20,545 nucleotides of DNA from PNKC01 sp039917655 (GTDB taxonomy: Bacteria > Chloroflexota > Dehalococcoidia > Tepidiformales > Tepidiformaceae), in the NCBI GenBank assembly GCA_039917655.1, contig JBDSJC010000017.1, forward strand, positions 1 through 20,545. Direction: 5' to 3'. Positions within the stretch are counted from its first letter, which is position 1. Every line of letters starts with the position of its first letter. Below are positions 1 to 7,088 of the stretch, one piece after another. A model generated the notes under the pieces. The model searched no databases, had not been told where the DNA came from, and saw nothing but the letters and a program-made list of their open reading frames with translations. The translations under genes and the position numbers were made by a program.

Positions 1-113
1 CGGCGAGGTTCATTGCTGAACCCCTTGGACTGATGAAATTCCTGCTCCCCGGCTGTGAAAGTAAATGCTGCTCCACAGTCGCTGCAGGTAAGGGTTTTGT
101 CGGCGAAACTCAC
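1..113 (-). CDS. Zinc-ribbon domain protein (5' part only)
   Basis: The gene runs off the left edge, so only about 37 N-terminal residues are visible. It starts at GTG 113-111 and reads (M)SFADKTLTCSDCGAAFTF followed by TAGEQEFHQSKGFSNEPR. The CxxC pair and the following TAGEQEF...KGF.NEP stretch match the short probable zinc-ribbon family (Pfam zf_Tbcl type). In that family a second CxxC follows just downstream, here outside the window. A clear GGAGGT ribosome site lies about 8 bases upstream of the GTG, which fixes the start. Members are small and cytoplasmic; their role is unknown, and zinc binding is inferred from the cysteines. A possible 36-codon ORF overlaps the start through GTGA. Confidence 0.8.
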   Translation of the reverse strand, partial: MSFADKTLTCSDCGAAFTFTAGEQEFHQSKGFSNEPR

Positions 114-220
114 TCGACGACCTCCAAAAGATTTCCGGGATTCCTACGGTCATCGAGTACGAGTGAAAGCTGAGCCTGCAAGCGAAGGACGATGGAACGC
201 GGTCTACCTGCGACCAGCAT
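110..220 (-). CDS. Possible small ORF (36 aa) coupled to the zinc-ribbon gene
   Basis: An ATG at 220-218 opens 36 codons (it begins MLVAGRPRSIVLRLQ) and ends in a TGA that overlaps the GTG of the zinc-ribbon gene as GTGA. The same overlap joins three other gene pairs in this window, which is the reason to list it. Against it: there is no convincing Shine-Dalgarno before the ATG, the peptide is arginine-rich and resembles nothing I know, and the zinc-ribbon gene has its own GGAGGT inside this frame. It may be a chance frame or a coupled leader peptide. Confidence 0.2.
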   Translation of the reverse strand: MLVAGRPRSIVLRLQAQLSLVLDDRRNPGNLLEVVE

Positions 221-282
221 ACGTCTGATTGGGAAGAAACGCGAGTAAATTTCTCGATCTGTGATATCCGGGCCCGGCAGCC

Positions 283-1665
283 TTACTTCCAGAACTGGCC
301 CGCGACCCCTCGTTTGGCCAACTCGGCGCGCAACCCGAGCATCGCTGTATAGGTCGGGATGACGAACACATCCGCCCCCACCGGGGTCCCGCGGACGATC
401 GCATCAAGCAACTGCGCTGGTCCGCGAGCGACGTTCTGGGGCGTTGGCCAGCCGGCGTATTTCAGGCGCAGCGCCATATCTTCGGCGCGGTCTCCCCCGG
501 CGTAACAACTGGCAATCCGGCCGGCGAGCAGTTCGAAGTCCACGTCCCAGGTCCAACTCACGTCCCGGCCATCGGCGAACCGGTCGTTGAGCAAGGCGGC
601 CACGTGGAGCCCCGCGCCACCATCGACCGCGCGCAACAGGCGAATCACCTGGTTGGCGCCGGCTGGGTTCTTGCAGAGCATGATGCGCAGCCGCCGCCCC
701 TCGAGTTCGACCACCTCTTGCCGTCCGAAGGCGGGGCGCACGTTGGCCAGCCCCGCGACGATCGGCGCCTCGGGCACGTCCAGCACCTTCAGGATGGCGA
801 CCCCGGCGAGTGCGTTGTAGACGTTGTAAACGCCGGTCAGCGGCATGGTCACGGTCCCGAGGCCGGTCACATCGAAGGCCGCGGCGTCTAACCCGAGGCG
901 GATGTTCGACCCCGAGGTTTGGGGCTCCGCGCGCACCCGCTCGCAGCCCGTGCAGCGCCAGTGGCCGATGTGGGCGAAATAGCGCCGGGTGTATGCGAAC
1001 GAGCCGCCGCACGCGCCGCACCAGCGGGCGTCAGTCGCGCCCGCAGTCTCGGTGGCGAACGCCGGGTCATCCACGCCGAACCAGTGGACCGGGCCTTCCC
1101 AGCCGATCGCAAGGTCGGCCACACTCGGGTCGTCGGCGTTCAAGACCAGCGTCGCGTCCCGCGGCGAAGCCTGGAGCGCCGTCCGCCAGAATCCGGCAAC
1201 CGTGTCTACTTCGCCGTAGCGGTCCAGCTGGTCGCGAAAGAGGTTGGTGAAGGCGAGGGCGGTCGGTTGGAGGGCGCGGGCGGCGGCGGGCAGCGTCGCT
1301 TCGTCTGTTTCGAAGAGTCCGAGCGTCTCTTCGCCGCCGGGGATCGTGCCGCTCAACCACGAGGCGTCGAGCAGCGCGCTGGCGATCCCGCGCATCAGGT
1401 TCGAGCCTTCGCGGTTGTGCAGATAATGGATGCCGCCCTCTTCGAGCGACCGCGCGACGATGCGGCTGGTTGTCGTTTTGCCGTTGGTCCCGGTGACGAG
1501 GACTCGCCCGCGTCCGAGCTGCTCGCCGAGGTTGGCCACGATCGCGGGGTCCAAGCGCTCGGCCACCAACCCCGGCAGGGCCGTCCCGCCGCCGCGGCCC
1601 AGCAGGCGGGAGGCGAGGGCCACGCCCTTCCCGGCGGTCACTGCGGCAGCGGTGCGGAGGGGCAT
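283..1665 (-). CDS. murT: MurT-like Mur ligase family protein
   Basis: The protein has 460 residues. The ATP-binding loop GTNGKTT is at residues 59-65 and the central Mur ligase domain follows. A four-cysteine zinc ribbon (C216, C219, C238, C241) is inserted as in MurT. The C-terminal DUF1727-type domain shows KNPAGANQV (332-340) and NDRFADGRDVSWTWD (360-374). In characterised Gram-positive bacteria MurT pairs with the glutaminase GatD to amidate the D-Glu of lipid II to isoglutamine, and a MurT aspartate completes the GatD catalytic triad; D368 in the DGRDVSW stretch is a candidate. No gatD lies on either side: downstream is the zinc-ribbon gene and upstream are repeats and a protease. There is no Shine-Dalgarno before the ATG. 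A TAGAAG hexamer eight bases upstream could be a -10 element for a leaderless message. The family is firm; MurT function without a visible partner is an inference. Confidence 0.85.
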   Translation of the reverse strand: MPLRTAAAVTAGKGVALASRLLGRGGGTALPGLVAERLDPAIVANLGEQLGRGRVLVTGTNGKTTTSRIVARSLEEGGIHYLHNREGSNLMRGIASALLDASWLSGTIPGGEETLGLFETDEATLPAAARALQPTALAFTNLFRDQLDRYGEVDTVAGFWRTALQASPRDATLVLNADDPSVADLAIGWEGPVHWFGVDDPAFATETAGATDARWCGACGGSFAYTRRYFAHIGHWRCTGCERVRAEPQTSGSNIRLGLDAAAFDVTGLGTVTMPLTGVYNVYNALAGVAILKVLDVPEAPIVAGLANVRPAFGRQEVVELEGRRLRIMLCKNPAGANQVIRLLRAVDGGAGLHVAALLNDRFADGRDVSWTWDVDFELLAGRIASCYAGGDRAEDMALRLKYAGWPTPQNVARGPAQLLDAIVRGTPVGADVFVIPTYTAMLGLRAELAKRGVAGQFWK

Positions 1666-1670
1666 GGGGG

Positions 1671-1702
1671 TAGCTTCTAGCTACGGGCCGCTAGCTGCTA
1701 GC
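1671..1702. repeat. Clustered CTAG/AGCTAGC-type repeats upstream of murT
   Basis: Within about 32 bases TAGCTTCTAGCTA is followed by GCTAGCTGCTAGCG, giving four CTAG tetranucleotides and interleaved short palindromes. CTAG is normally rare in bacterial genomes, so such density between the murT start and the palindromic repeats suggests a repeat element rather than chance. It covers the likely murT promoter (TAGAAG and TAGCTA on the minus strand). Confidence 0.45.
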
Positions 1703-1709
1703 GCTCCTC

Positions 1710-1738
1710 CCGTTCGCCCTGAGCTTGTCGAAGGGTCG
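1710..1738 (+). repeat. Palindromic intergenic repeat, copy A
   Basis: The copy reads CCGTTCGCCCTGAGC then TTGTCGAAGGGTCG. Its core (GTTCGxxCTGAGCxTGTCGAAGG) matches copies B and C nearby. The type is a REP-like, hairpin-forming element that is widespread in environmental bacterial genomes. No coding potential is evident. Confidence 0.7.
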
Positions 1739-1761
1739 CCCGGCGGCCGGGTGGCGCCCCG

Positions 1762-1792
1762 GTCGTACTTCCGACAGGCTCAGCACGAACGG
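1762..1792 (-). repeat. Palindromic intergenic repeat, copy B (inverted)
   Basis: On the minus strand this reads CCGTTCGTGCTGAGCCTGTC then GGAAGTACGACC. It is the inverted counterpart of copy A, with the same CTGAGCCTGTCG core. The arms GTTCGT and ACGAC can pair, so each copy is a potential hairpin, and A and B together form a larger inverted pair. Confidence 0.7.
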
Positions 1793-1873
1793 AGATCTGA
1801 CTGTTCGTTCGGCCCGCGATGGGTGGCGCCGCGGTAGCTATGATTGGGAGCGGCTGATCGGTGACTCCCGGAC

Positions 1874-1916
1874 TCTCCGTTCGTCCTGCGCCTGTCGAAG
1901 GATGAACGGAGTGGGA
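1874..1916 (+). repeat. Palindromic intergenic repeat, copy C, with a strong hairpin
   Basis: The left arm CTCCGTTCGTCCT (from 1876) pairs with the right arm AGGATGAACGGAG through 13 positions with a single G-T wobble, around a loop of GCGCCTGTCGA. TCTC before it and GAGA shortly after the right arm may lengthen the stem. The core is the same as copies A and B. Copy C lies about 20 bases downstream of the site-2 protease stop, so it could also act as its transcription terminator, although no T-tract is visible. Confidence 0.7.
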
Positions 1917-1935
1917 GAGACAGTTCGCCCTGCGC

Positions 1936-3081
1936 CTATGCCTTCGCTGGCGAGATCAGGCCCGCCTGCTTCAGCACGCCGAGGATGCGGTCGCGGGCAA
2001 TTACACCGATCACGCGACCGTTTTCGACGACTGGCATGTGAAGCAGGTCTTCCATTTCCATCTCGAGCAGCACTTCGGAGACAAGCTTTTCGCGGGCGAT
2101 GGCGTGCAGCTTGCCGCTTGGGATCATCGCTTGCATCGCCGTCGTTGTATCCCAAAGGCCCTCGGGGATGGCGCTCATCTGGTAGCCGCTAAGGATGCCG
2201 GCGAGCTTTCCTTCGTTTTCCACGAAGTAGGTCACGCGGGGGTTGATCTCGAGCACGCCGCGGGCCAGCGAGGCGACGCTCCTCGCCCCTTCGACGACTG
2301 GCGGGTCGGCGAGCATCAGGTCGCCGGCCTTGTACTTTTCAAGCGCCCGCACGAGCTTGTTCTGCACGAGGCTCGAGCGCGCCGCGTTCTCGAGGAAGAG
2401 TCCGATGAGGATCAGCCATGCCCCGCCGAACGGGTTATCGGCGATAAACACGTTGACGCCGAGCGCGCCCAGGAACCCGAAGCCCATCAAGATCCAGGCG
2501 ATGCCGCGCCCGCTCCAGGCGGCGATGCTCGTCGCGCGGTTGTAGTTCTTGGTAATCAGCCAGAGCAGTGAGCGGAAGACCCGGCCGCCGTCCATGGGGA
2601 AAGCTGGCAGCAGGTTGAAGAAGCCAAGGACGATGTTCATCAAGGCCAGCCACATGAGCACGGAGTCCACCGGCCGCGAGTCATCGGCGCCGAGCACGAA
2701 CCAGAGGGCGAGGAGCACGCCGCCGAGGGCCAGGCTGGTGAGCGGCCCAGCGATCGCCATCAGCAGCTCGTTCAGCGGCTTGGCCGCTTCGCGCGTTATC
2801 TGCGCCACCCCGCCGAAGACGAAAAGGGTGATGCTTCGCACCGGGATCTTGTACGCCTTGGCAACCACGCTGTGCGCCAATTCGTGAAGGATAATCGAGC
2901 CGAAAAAGAGCAGCCCGCTGACCCCCGCCATCAGCAGATGAGTCTGCGCATCGCCCTTGGCGTAGAGGTCCGGGTAGACCTGCGTCGCGAGCAGAAACGT
3001 GGTGAGGCCGAAGAGAAGGAACCAGCTCGGGTTGACGAGGATTGGGATGCCGAGCAGTGAGCCGAGACGAATGTTCTTCAT
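1936..3081 (-). CDS. Site-2 protease family (M50B) metalloprotease with CBS domains
   Basis: The protein has 381 residues. The zinc motif HELAH is at 66-70 in a hydrophobic segment, and NLLPAFPMDGG (156-166) supplies the third zinc ligand, D164. Four to six membrane segments span roughly 10-230. A cytosolic C-terminal part from about 240 to 375 has the spacing of two CBS repeats (VADPPVVEG-like and MPVVENGRVIGVIARDRIL). This is the layout of the Rip3/SpoIVFB-like group, which cuts membrane-bound substrates within the bilayer; the CBS pair often binds adenine nucleotides and gates activity. The substrate is unknown, and no anti-sigma factor lies nearby. The gene is divergent from the beta-propeller gene with a 69-base gap. 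No Shine-Dalgarno is visible before the ATG; TAGACT at 3098-3093 (minus) is a candidate -10. The last codons overlap a degenerate repeat copy. Confidence 0.9.
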   Translation of the reverse strand: MKNIRLGSLLGIPILVNPSWFLLFGLTTFLLATQVYPDLYAKGDAQTHLLMAGVSGLLFFGSIILHELAHSVVAKAYKIPVRSITLFVFGGVAQITREAAKPLNELLMAIAGPLTSLALGGVLLALWFVLGADDSRPVDSVLMWLALMNIVLGFFNLLPAFPMDGGRVFRSLLWLITKNYNRATSIAAWSGRGIAWILMGFGFLGALGVNVFIADNPFGGAWLILIGLFLENAARSSLVQNKLVRALEKYKAGDLMLADPPVVEGARSVASLARGVLEINPRVTYFVENEGKLAGILSGYQMSAIPEGLWDTTTAMQAMIPSGKLHAIAREKLVSEVLLEMEMEDLLHMPVVENGRVIGVIARDRILGVLKQAGLISPAKA

Positions 3082-3138
3082 GGTGTGCGTTCAGTCTACA
3101 TCCCGCGGGGAGGCGGCCACGGTTAAGAGCCGGGAGCG

Positions 3139-3144
3139 TAGGCT
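3139..3144 (+). promoter_or_regulatory. -10-like element of a leaderless start (propeller gene)
   Basis: TAGGCT (TANNNT type) ends six bases before the GTG at 3151. No Shine-Dalgarno is present. Exactly the same TAGGCT-N6-start layout occurs at the fabF gene. No convincing -35 is seen. Confidence 0.4.
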
Positions 3145-3150
3145 TCGTTT

Positions 3151-4149
3151 GTGACCAGCCTTCGAATCGTTGCCGCCTGCGCCGGCCTTGCGCTGCTCGG
3201 GGCAGGCGTTGTGGGTTACGTCTTCTTGCGCGATGACGGTGCGCCCGCGACAGGCCTTTCGGGCTTCCACCACCCGCGCACCGTCCACCTCGCGCCGGAC
3301 GGGCGGGTGATCGTCACCGACCTGGGCACCGGGCAGGACGATGGGCGCGTGGTCGCCGTTGACCTCGATTCGGGCAAGCAGGAGACGCTGCTGGACCACT
3401 TGCCTTCGACAAAGAACAGCGGTCAGCGCTACGCGGACCTTGCCGGGCCATCTGGGGCGGCGATGGCTCGTGATGGGGCGCGTAATGGCGCCGTCTGTGT
3501 TGTCATCGGCGATGCGAACAAGCCCGGTCGCGGCTTCAACACCCTGCGCTGCAGCAACGGGCTGACGGCTGACTTCAAGGCGTTCGAAGAGGCGAACAAC
3601 CCGGACGGCCGCGAGATCGCCAGCAACCCGTACGACATTGTCTCCGATGGTGGGACCGGCTGGTACGTGAGCGATGCGGCGGCGAACGTGGTGCTGCACG
3701 TGGACGAGCGCGGGATGATAGAGGTGGCAGCGTTGTTCGAGGGATTTTGCTGTCTCGTGGACCGGGCTGCCGAGGCCGTCCCGACCGGGCTTGCGATTTC
3801 GATCAGTGGGCGCGGCGACCAGTTTGTGGGGATGGCACTGTTCGGCGGCGCCGTCGCTTCTGTTGGCCGGGCCGGACCTGTTGGCCCTGCCGTCTCGCAG
3901 CCGGGTGTGATTTTCGGCCGCATTCCGCATCCGATAGCAGTGACCTTTGATGGGAAGGATGTCTACTCGTTGGTCTATGACGATGGCGCCGGAACTGCGA
4001 ACTCGGGCGCCATCTACGGGCCGCTTGGCAAGCGGGACATCGCGAACGGCCTTAACCGTCCCACAGGGTTCGCAGCATTACCAGACCACCGCTTCGTCGT
4101 CGCCGAGGAGGAACGCGGTCGTGTCTACATCGTCGGTCCCAAGGAATAG
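3151..4149 (+). CDS. ScyD/ScyE-like beta-propeller protein, secreted or membrane-anchored
   Basis: The protein has 332 residues. Residues 4-26 form one hydrophobic segment after a short basic start, giving a signal peptide or N-terminal anchor. The rest reads as repeated propeller blades: HPRTVHLAPDGRVIVTDLGTGQDDGRVVAVDL (about 41-72), ASNPYDIVSDGGTGWYVSDAAANVVLHVD, and VPTGLAISISGRGDQFVGMALFGG. The recurrent 'P.G.A...DG..YVSD...' pattern is typical of the ScyD/ScyE family of six-bladed extracellular propellers. The ligand and role are unknown. The GTG start is supported by the -10-like hexamer six bases upstream. Two closely spaced cysteines (FCCLVD, about residue 199) are unusual in an exported propeller. 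Confidence 0.75.
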   Translation: MTSLRIVAACAGLALLGAGVVGYVFLRDDGAPATGLSGFHHPRTVHLAPDGRVIVTDLGTGQDDGRVVAVDLDSGKQETLLDHLPSTKNSGQRYADLAGPSGAAMARDGARNGAVCVVIGDANKPGRGFNTLRCSNGLTADFKAFEEANNPDGREIASNPYDIVSDGGTGWYVSDAAANVVLHVDERGMIEVAALFEGFCCLVDRAAEAVPTGLAISISGRGDQFVGMALFGGAVASVGRAGPVGPAVSQPGVIFGRIPHPIAVTFDGKDVYSLVYDDGAGTANSGAIYGPLGKRDIANGLNRPTGFAALPDHRFVVAEEERGRVYIVGPKE

Positions 4150-4222
4150 GCCAACGTGAGCCGTCTCGGGAGACGTCCGCTTCGCCGGCCGGCCGCTCTT
4201 CGCTCTTCACTCCTTTGCTCTG

Positions 4223-4228
4223 TAGGCT
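4223..4228 (+). promoter_or_regulatory. -10-like element of a leaderless start (fabF)
   Basis: TAGGCT ends six bases before the fabF ATG at 4235, with TTCGCT 18 bases further upstream as a weak -35. There is no Shine-Dalgarno, and the upstream stretch is pyrimidine-rich. Confidence 0.4.
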
Positions 4229-4234
4229 TGGCTG

Positions 4235-5494
4235 ATGAACGAAACGCTGCGCTCCCGCACCCGCGTGGTCGTCACCGGCATGGGTGCCATCACGCCGCTT
4301 GGCCAGACGGTGGGCGAATTCTGGGACAACTTGGTCGCCGGTAACTCGGGGATTCGCCCGATGACCCTCGCGAACACGGATGCCTTCGCCTGTAAGGTGG
4401 CCGGCGAAGTGCAGGACTGGGAGCCGACGAAGTTCATCGAGCGCAAGGCCTCGCGGCGCATGGCGCGTTTCGCCCAGTTCATGGTCGCCGCCGCCGGGCA
4501 GGCGATTGAGGATGCGGGCCTGGACTTCGCAAACGAAGACCTCGACCACTTCGGCGTCATGGTAGGCAACGGCGGCGGCGGCTACCCCGACATTCAAGAG
4601 GCCGCCGAGACGCTGTTCACCCGCGGCGGGATGAAAATCGACCCCCTCTACCTCGCACGCAGCCTGGCCAACATGGCCGGGGCGCAGGTCGCTTTGCAGT
4701 ACGGCCTGCGCGGCTACAACGGGACGATCGTGACGGCCTGCGCGGCGGGCACGCAGGCGATCGGCGAAGCCTCGATGTTGATCCGCTCGGGCCGCGCTGA
4801 AATCGTCGTCACCGGGGGCTGCGAGGCGGGCATCACCGAACTCGGCCTGGCGGCCTTCAGCGTGATGCGAGCGCTTACCAGCCACAACGAGGACCCGGCC
4901 AGCGCAAGCCGCCCGTTCGACCTCACGCGTGACGGTTTCGTGCCCTGCGAAGGCGCCGGAGCGCTCGTGCTCGAAAGCGAAGCTCACGCCCTGGCCCGCG
5001 GCGCCCGCATCTACGCGGAGATCGCGGGCTTCGGCTGCACAAACGACGCCTACCACGTCGCCGCTCCGCCGGAGAGCGGTGAAGGCGCCGCCCGCGCGAT
5101 GCTCGAAGCGATCCGCGACTCAGGCGTGGGCAAGGACGGGATCGGCTACGTCAACGCCCACGCCACCAGCACCCCCCTCGGCGACACGGCCGAGACGAAC
5201 GCCGTGAAGAAGGTGTTTGGCGAAGCCGCCTACGGTGTGCCCTTGAGCGCCACTAAGAGCCTCATCGGCCACGGCCTCGGCGCGAGCGGAGGGATGGAGA
5301 CGATCGCCACCGTGAAGACGATCGCAAGCGGCACGATCCACCCGACGATGAACCTCCACACTCCCGACCCAACGTGCGACCTCGACTACGTCCCCAACGT
5401 CGCTCGCAAGGCTGACGTGCGAGTCGCGCTGAAGAACAGCTTCGGTTTCGGCGGCCAGAATAGCTGCCTGGTGCTGGCGCGCTACGAGCGGTAG
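4235..5494 (+). CDS. fabF: Beta-ketoacyl-ACP synthase II (KAS II)
   Basis: The protein has 419 residues, the usual FabF length. It condenses malonyl-ACP with acyl-ACP in cytoplasmic fatty-acid elongation. The N-terminal RVVVTGMGAITPLG is typical. The catalytic set is complete: nucleophile C169 in TIVTACAAGTQ, H309 in YVNAHATSTPLGD, and K341 with H346 in SATKSLIGHGLGASGG. The closing stretch KNSFGFGGQNSCLVL contains the glycine-rich loop next to the active site. No acpP, fabD or fabG gene adjoins it, so it stands outside a fab cluster here. The ATG at 4235 fits the leaderless -10 layout and the start of the conserved domain. A paralogous polyketide-type KAS is possible but less likely given the full FabF signature. 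Confidence 0.93.
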   Translation: MNETLRSRTRVVVTGMGAITPLGQTVGEFWDNLVAGNSGIRPMTLANTDAFACKVAGEVQDWEPTKFIERKASRRMARFAQFMVAAAGQAIEDAGLDFANEDLDHFGVMVGNGGGGYPDIQEAAETLFTRGGMKIDPLYLARSLANMAGAQVALQYGLRGYNGTIVTACAAGTQAIGEASMLIRSGRAEIVVTGGCEAGITELGLAAFSVMRALTSHNEDPASASRPFDLTRDGFVPCEGAGALVLESEAHALARGARIYAEIAGFGCTNDAYHVAAPPESGEGAARAMLEAIRDSGVGKDGIGYVNAHATSTPLGDTAETNAVKKVFGEAAYGVPLSATKSLIGHGLGASGGMETIATVKTIASGTIHPTMNLHTPDPTCDLDYVPNVARKADVRVALKNSFGFGGQNSCLVLARYER

Positions 5495-5553
5495 CGCAGC
5501 GGCTGGCTGCTGGGCAACGAGGCCGACATGTGGACGACGTTCCCGGCCGATTG

Positions 5554-5580
5554 TTCCTCACGCCCCGTCAGGGTGAGGAA
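5554..5580. terminator. Hairpin between fabF and tRNA-Ser
   Basis: TTCCTCAC (5554-5561) and GTGAGGAA (5573-5580) form a perfect 8-bp stem around an 11-base loop. It lies 59 bases after the fabF stop and 33 bases beyond the 3' end of the oppositely oriented tRNA, so it could end transcription from both sides. Neither strand has a T-tract after the stem. Confidence 0.45.
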
Positions 5581-5612
5581 GCGTGGCGAGAGCAGTGCGC
5601 CGCAGACCTGGA

Positions 5613-5701
<89 letters not shown>

Positions 5702-5753
5702 GCGGCGGGATCGACGGCTATGGTAGCAAGCCGAGGTTCTTCAGGCTCGCGCG

Positions 5754-5960
5754 TTAATCGCGTTTGCGACGGTTCTTGGTCTTGTCATCGAAGCGCTGCC
5801 AGCCGTCTTCCTGTGCCTCGCGGGCGCCTCGGCGACCTTCGTGCAGCATGTGCGTGGCGGTGTCCCGTACGCCAAAGACCACGGCGCGCGCCCAACCGAG
5901 TACGGGGTTTTCGTGCTCGACGTTGGAATCTTGCAGCGCTTCGGGCGGTTTGCTGTTCAC
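5754..5960 (-). CDS. Small charged hypothetical protein
   Basis: The protein has 68 residues and no recognised domain. It is highly charged with an arginine/lysine-rich C-terminus (DDKTKNRRKRD) and one modestly hydrophobic stretch, NPVLGWARAVVFGVRD (about 18-33), that could be an amphipathic helix. It starts with GTG (5960-5958), which overlaps the TGA of the preceding membrane-protein gene in a GTGA tetranucleotide. The two are therefore very likely co-translated and functionally linked. The Shine-Dalgarno is weak, which fits coupling. Confidence 0.6.
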   Translation of the reverse strand: MNSKPPEALQDSNVEHENPVLGWARAVVFGVRDTATHMLHEGRRGAREAQEDGWQRFDDKTKNRRKRD

Positions 5961-6421
5961 TTCCGCCGCTTCTTCTGCTTCTTGATGAAGGCTGGGAGGT
6001 TCGTGATGGCGCCGAGGCCTGTGCGGACGCCCTTCACGACTGCGTACGTGCGGATAATCGGCGAGGCCACGGTTTCGCCCGCGAACTCCGCCGTGCCGCG
6101 CACGTTATCGAGCGAGGACTTCAACGAATCGAGGGCTGGCACGGCGTTCTCCTTCATGATCCGCCGCACGAGCATGACGAGGAAGAAGAGCGCAATAGCG
6201 ACGGCGATCATCACGACGCCGGCGATCATCCAGAACATGAAGGTGAAGACGATGAGGATGTCGCGCCATTCGCTCCAGCTATTGGGGGCGGCCCAGGCGT
6301 CCGGGACAAAGCGGTTGGGCACGATGTTGCCGCCGAAATAGCCGTCAACCATCCAGCCAACGAAGAGGTAGATAAGGACGATGAGGATTGCCGCGGAGAC
6401 AACCGTGCCAAGAAACCGCAT
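5957..6421 (-). CDS. Small membrane protein with two transmembrane segments and a helical tail
   Basis: The protein has 154 residues from the ATG at 6421. That start was chosen because GGGAGGGG lies about seven bases upstream; further upstream the frame stays open but looks non-coding. Residues 4-24 (LGTVVSAAILIVLIYLFVGWM) and about 54-84 (ILIVFTFMFWMIAGVVMIAVAIALFFLVMLV) are membrane segments. The rest is a basic, probably helical tail (MKENAVPALDSLKSSLDNVRGTAEFAGE) ending in KKQKKRRK. The tail resembles the apolipoprotein-like or DUF948-like helices of small envelope proteins, but I cannot name a family. The gene is divergent from the receiver-domain gene. Confidence 0.7.
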   Translation of the reverse strand: MRFLGTVVSAAILIVLIYLFVGWMVDGYFGGNIVPNRFVPDAWAAPNSWSEWRDILIVFTFMFWMIAGVVMIAVAIALFFLVMLVRRIMKENAVPALDSLKSSLDNVRGTAEFAGETVASPIIRTYAVVKGVRTGLGAITNLPAFIKKQKKRRK

Positions 6422-6593
6422 CACGCACCCCTCCCGGAGGCTTTTCCCGATCCTAAGTGGAAACGGAGGGGCGAGCAAAGCCCTGACCGGTGTGGATGGC
6501 CACGGACGGCTGCCGATGGACCAGAAAAGGCTTTCCCGGGGCACTCCCTATAAGGGTTAATCCCGATGCCCCCGGCCCAGCCCGCCGCCGACA

Positions 6594-7079
6594 ATGGGAG
6601 GACTGAAGCGTGCGCCCCGCTGGCTAACATCATGGAGACCGAACACATTGCCTGGAAATGGTGGATTGTCCCTGGTACCCGAATCGACTCGTGCACGGAC
6701 CTCCGGCTCCGCGGCGATCCTCGTCGTCGATGACGATGACCCCGTGCGGGTGATGCTTGCGAGGCTGCTGCGAACGCAGGGCTACGCGGTCAGCCAGGCG
6801 AAAGACGCCGAGACGGCGCGCGAGGCGCTCGATGCCCAAAGGCCAGACCTCGTGATCAGCGATATTGTGATGCCCGGTGAATCCGGGATCGAACTGCGCC
6901 GGACGATCGCGGGCCTCTGGCCGGAGCTGCCGGTGATCCTGATCAGCGGCTACAGCGCCGAAGGCCCGGCGGAATTCGCCGCGCGCACCCCGAAGACCAC
7001 CTTCGTGCAGAAGCCTTTCGCGGCGGACCACTTCCTCGCGTTGGTCAAACAGACGCTGACGGCCGCTGACGCGCTTTAG
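6594..7079 (+). CDS. Stand-alone response regulator receiver domain protein
   Basis: The receiver domain has ILVVDDDDP with the acidic pocket, phosphoacceptor D in LVISDIVMPGESG, switch serine in VILISGYS, and the conserved lysine in TFVQKPF. No output domain follows, so it acts as a single-domain regulator or phosphate shuttle. No histidine kinase lies in the window. The start is uncertain: the ATG at 6594 gives 161 residues, but the first 35-40 look non-conserved. TTG 6648, with GGAG about 11 bases upstream, would give 143 residues. A TATAAG hexamer at 6549-6554 is a possible -10. The gene converges on the lipoprotein gene with a three-base gap. Confidence 0.85.
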   Translation: MGGLKRAPRWLTSWRPNTLPGNGGLSLVPESTRARTSGSAAILVVDDDDPVRVMLARLLRTQGYAVSQAKDAETAREALDAQRPDLVISDIVMPGESGIELRRTIAGLWPELPVILISGYSAEGPAEFAARTPKTTFVQKPFAADHFLALVKQTLTAADAL

Positions 7080-7088
7080 GCGTCAGCG
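7064..7088. terminator. Bidirectional hairpin built from two convergent gene ends
   Basis: CGCTGACGC (7064-7072) and GCGTCAGCG (7080-7088) form a perfect 9-bp stem with a 7-base loop. The loop contains the TAG stop of the receiver gene (7077-7079), and the right arm contains the TGA stop of the opposing lipoprotein gene (7085-7083). There is no T-tract. The symmetry and position suggest a shared terminator or 3'-end stabiliser. Confidence 0.6.

Noticed and set aside
269..278. CCGGGCCCGG palindrome after murT as a terminator
   Set aside because: It is a contiguous 10-base palindrome without room for a loop and has no T-tract, so it would not form a usual intrinsic terminator.
919..1680. 250-codon plus-strand frame opposite murT
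   Set aside because: It is a GC-driven shadow of the Mur ligase gene with Arg/Gly/Ala-rich composition and no ribosome site.
4052..5056. 330-codon minus-strand frame opposite fabF and the end of the propeller gene
   Set aside because: It spans two well-supported genes on the other strand and has low-complexity, arginine/histidine/glycine-rich composition.
6566..6733. 55-codon frame overlapping the start of the receiver-domain gene
   Set aside because: It overlaps the receiver coding region out of frame, has no ribosome site, and its residues show no recognisable pattern.
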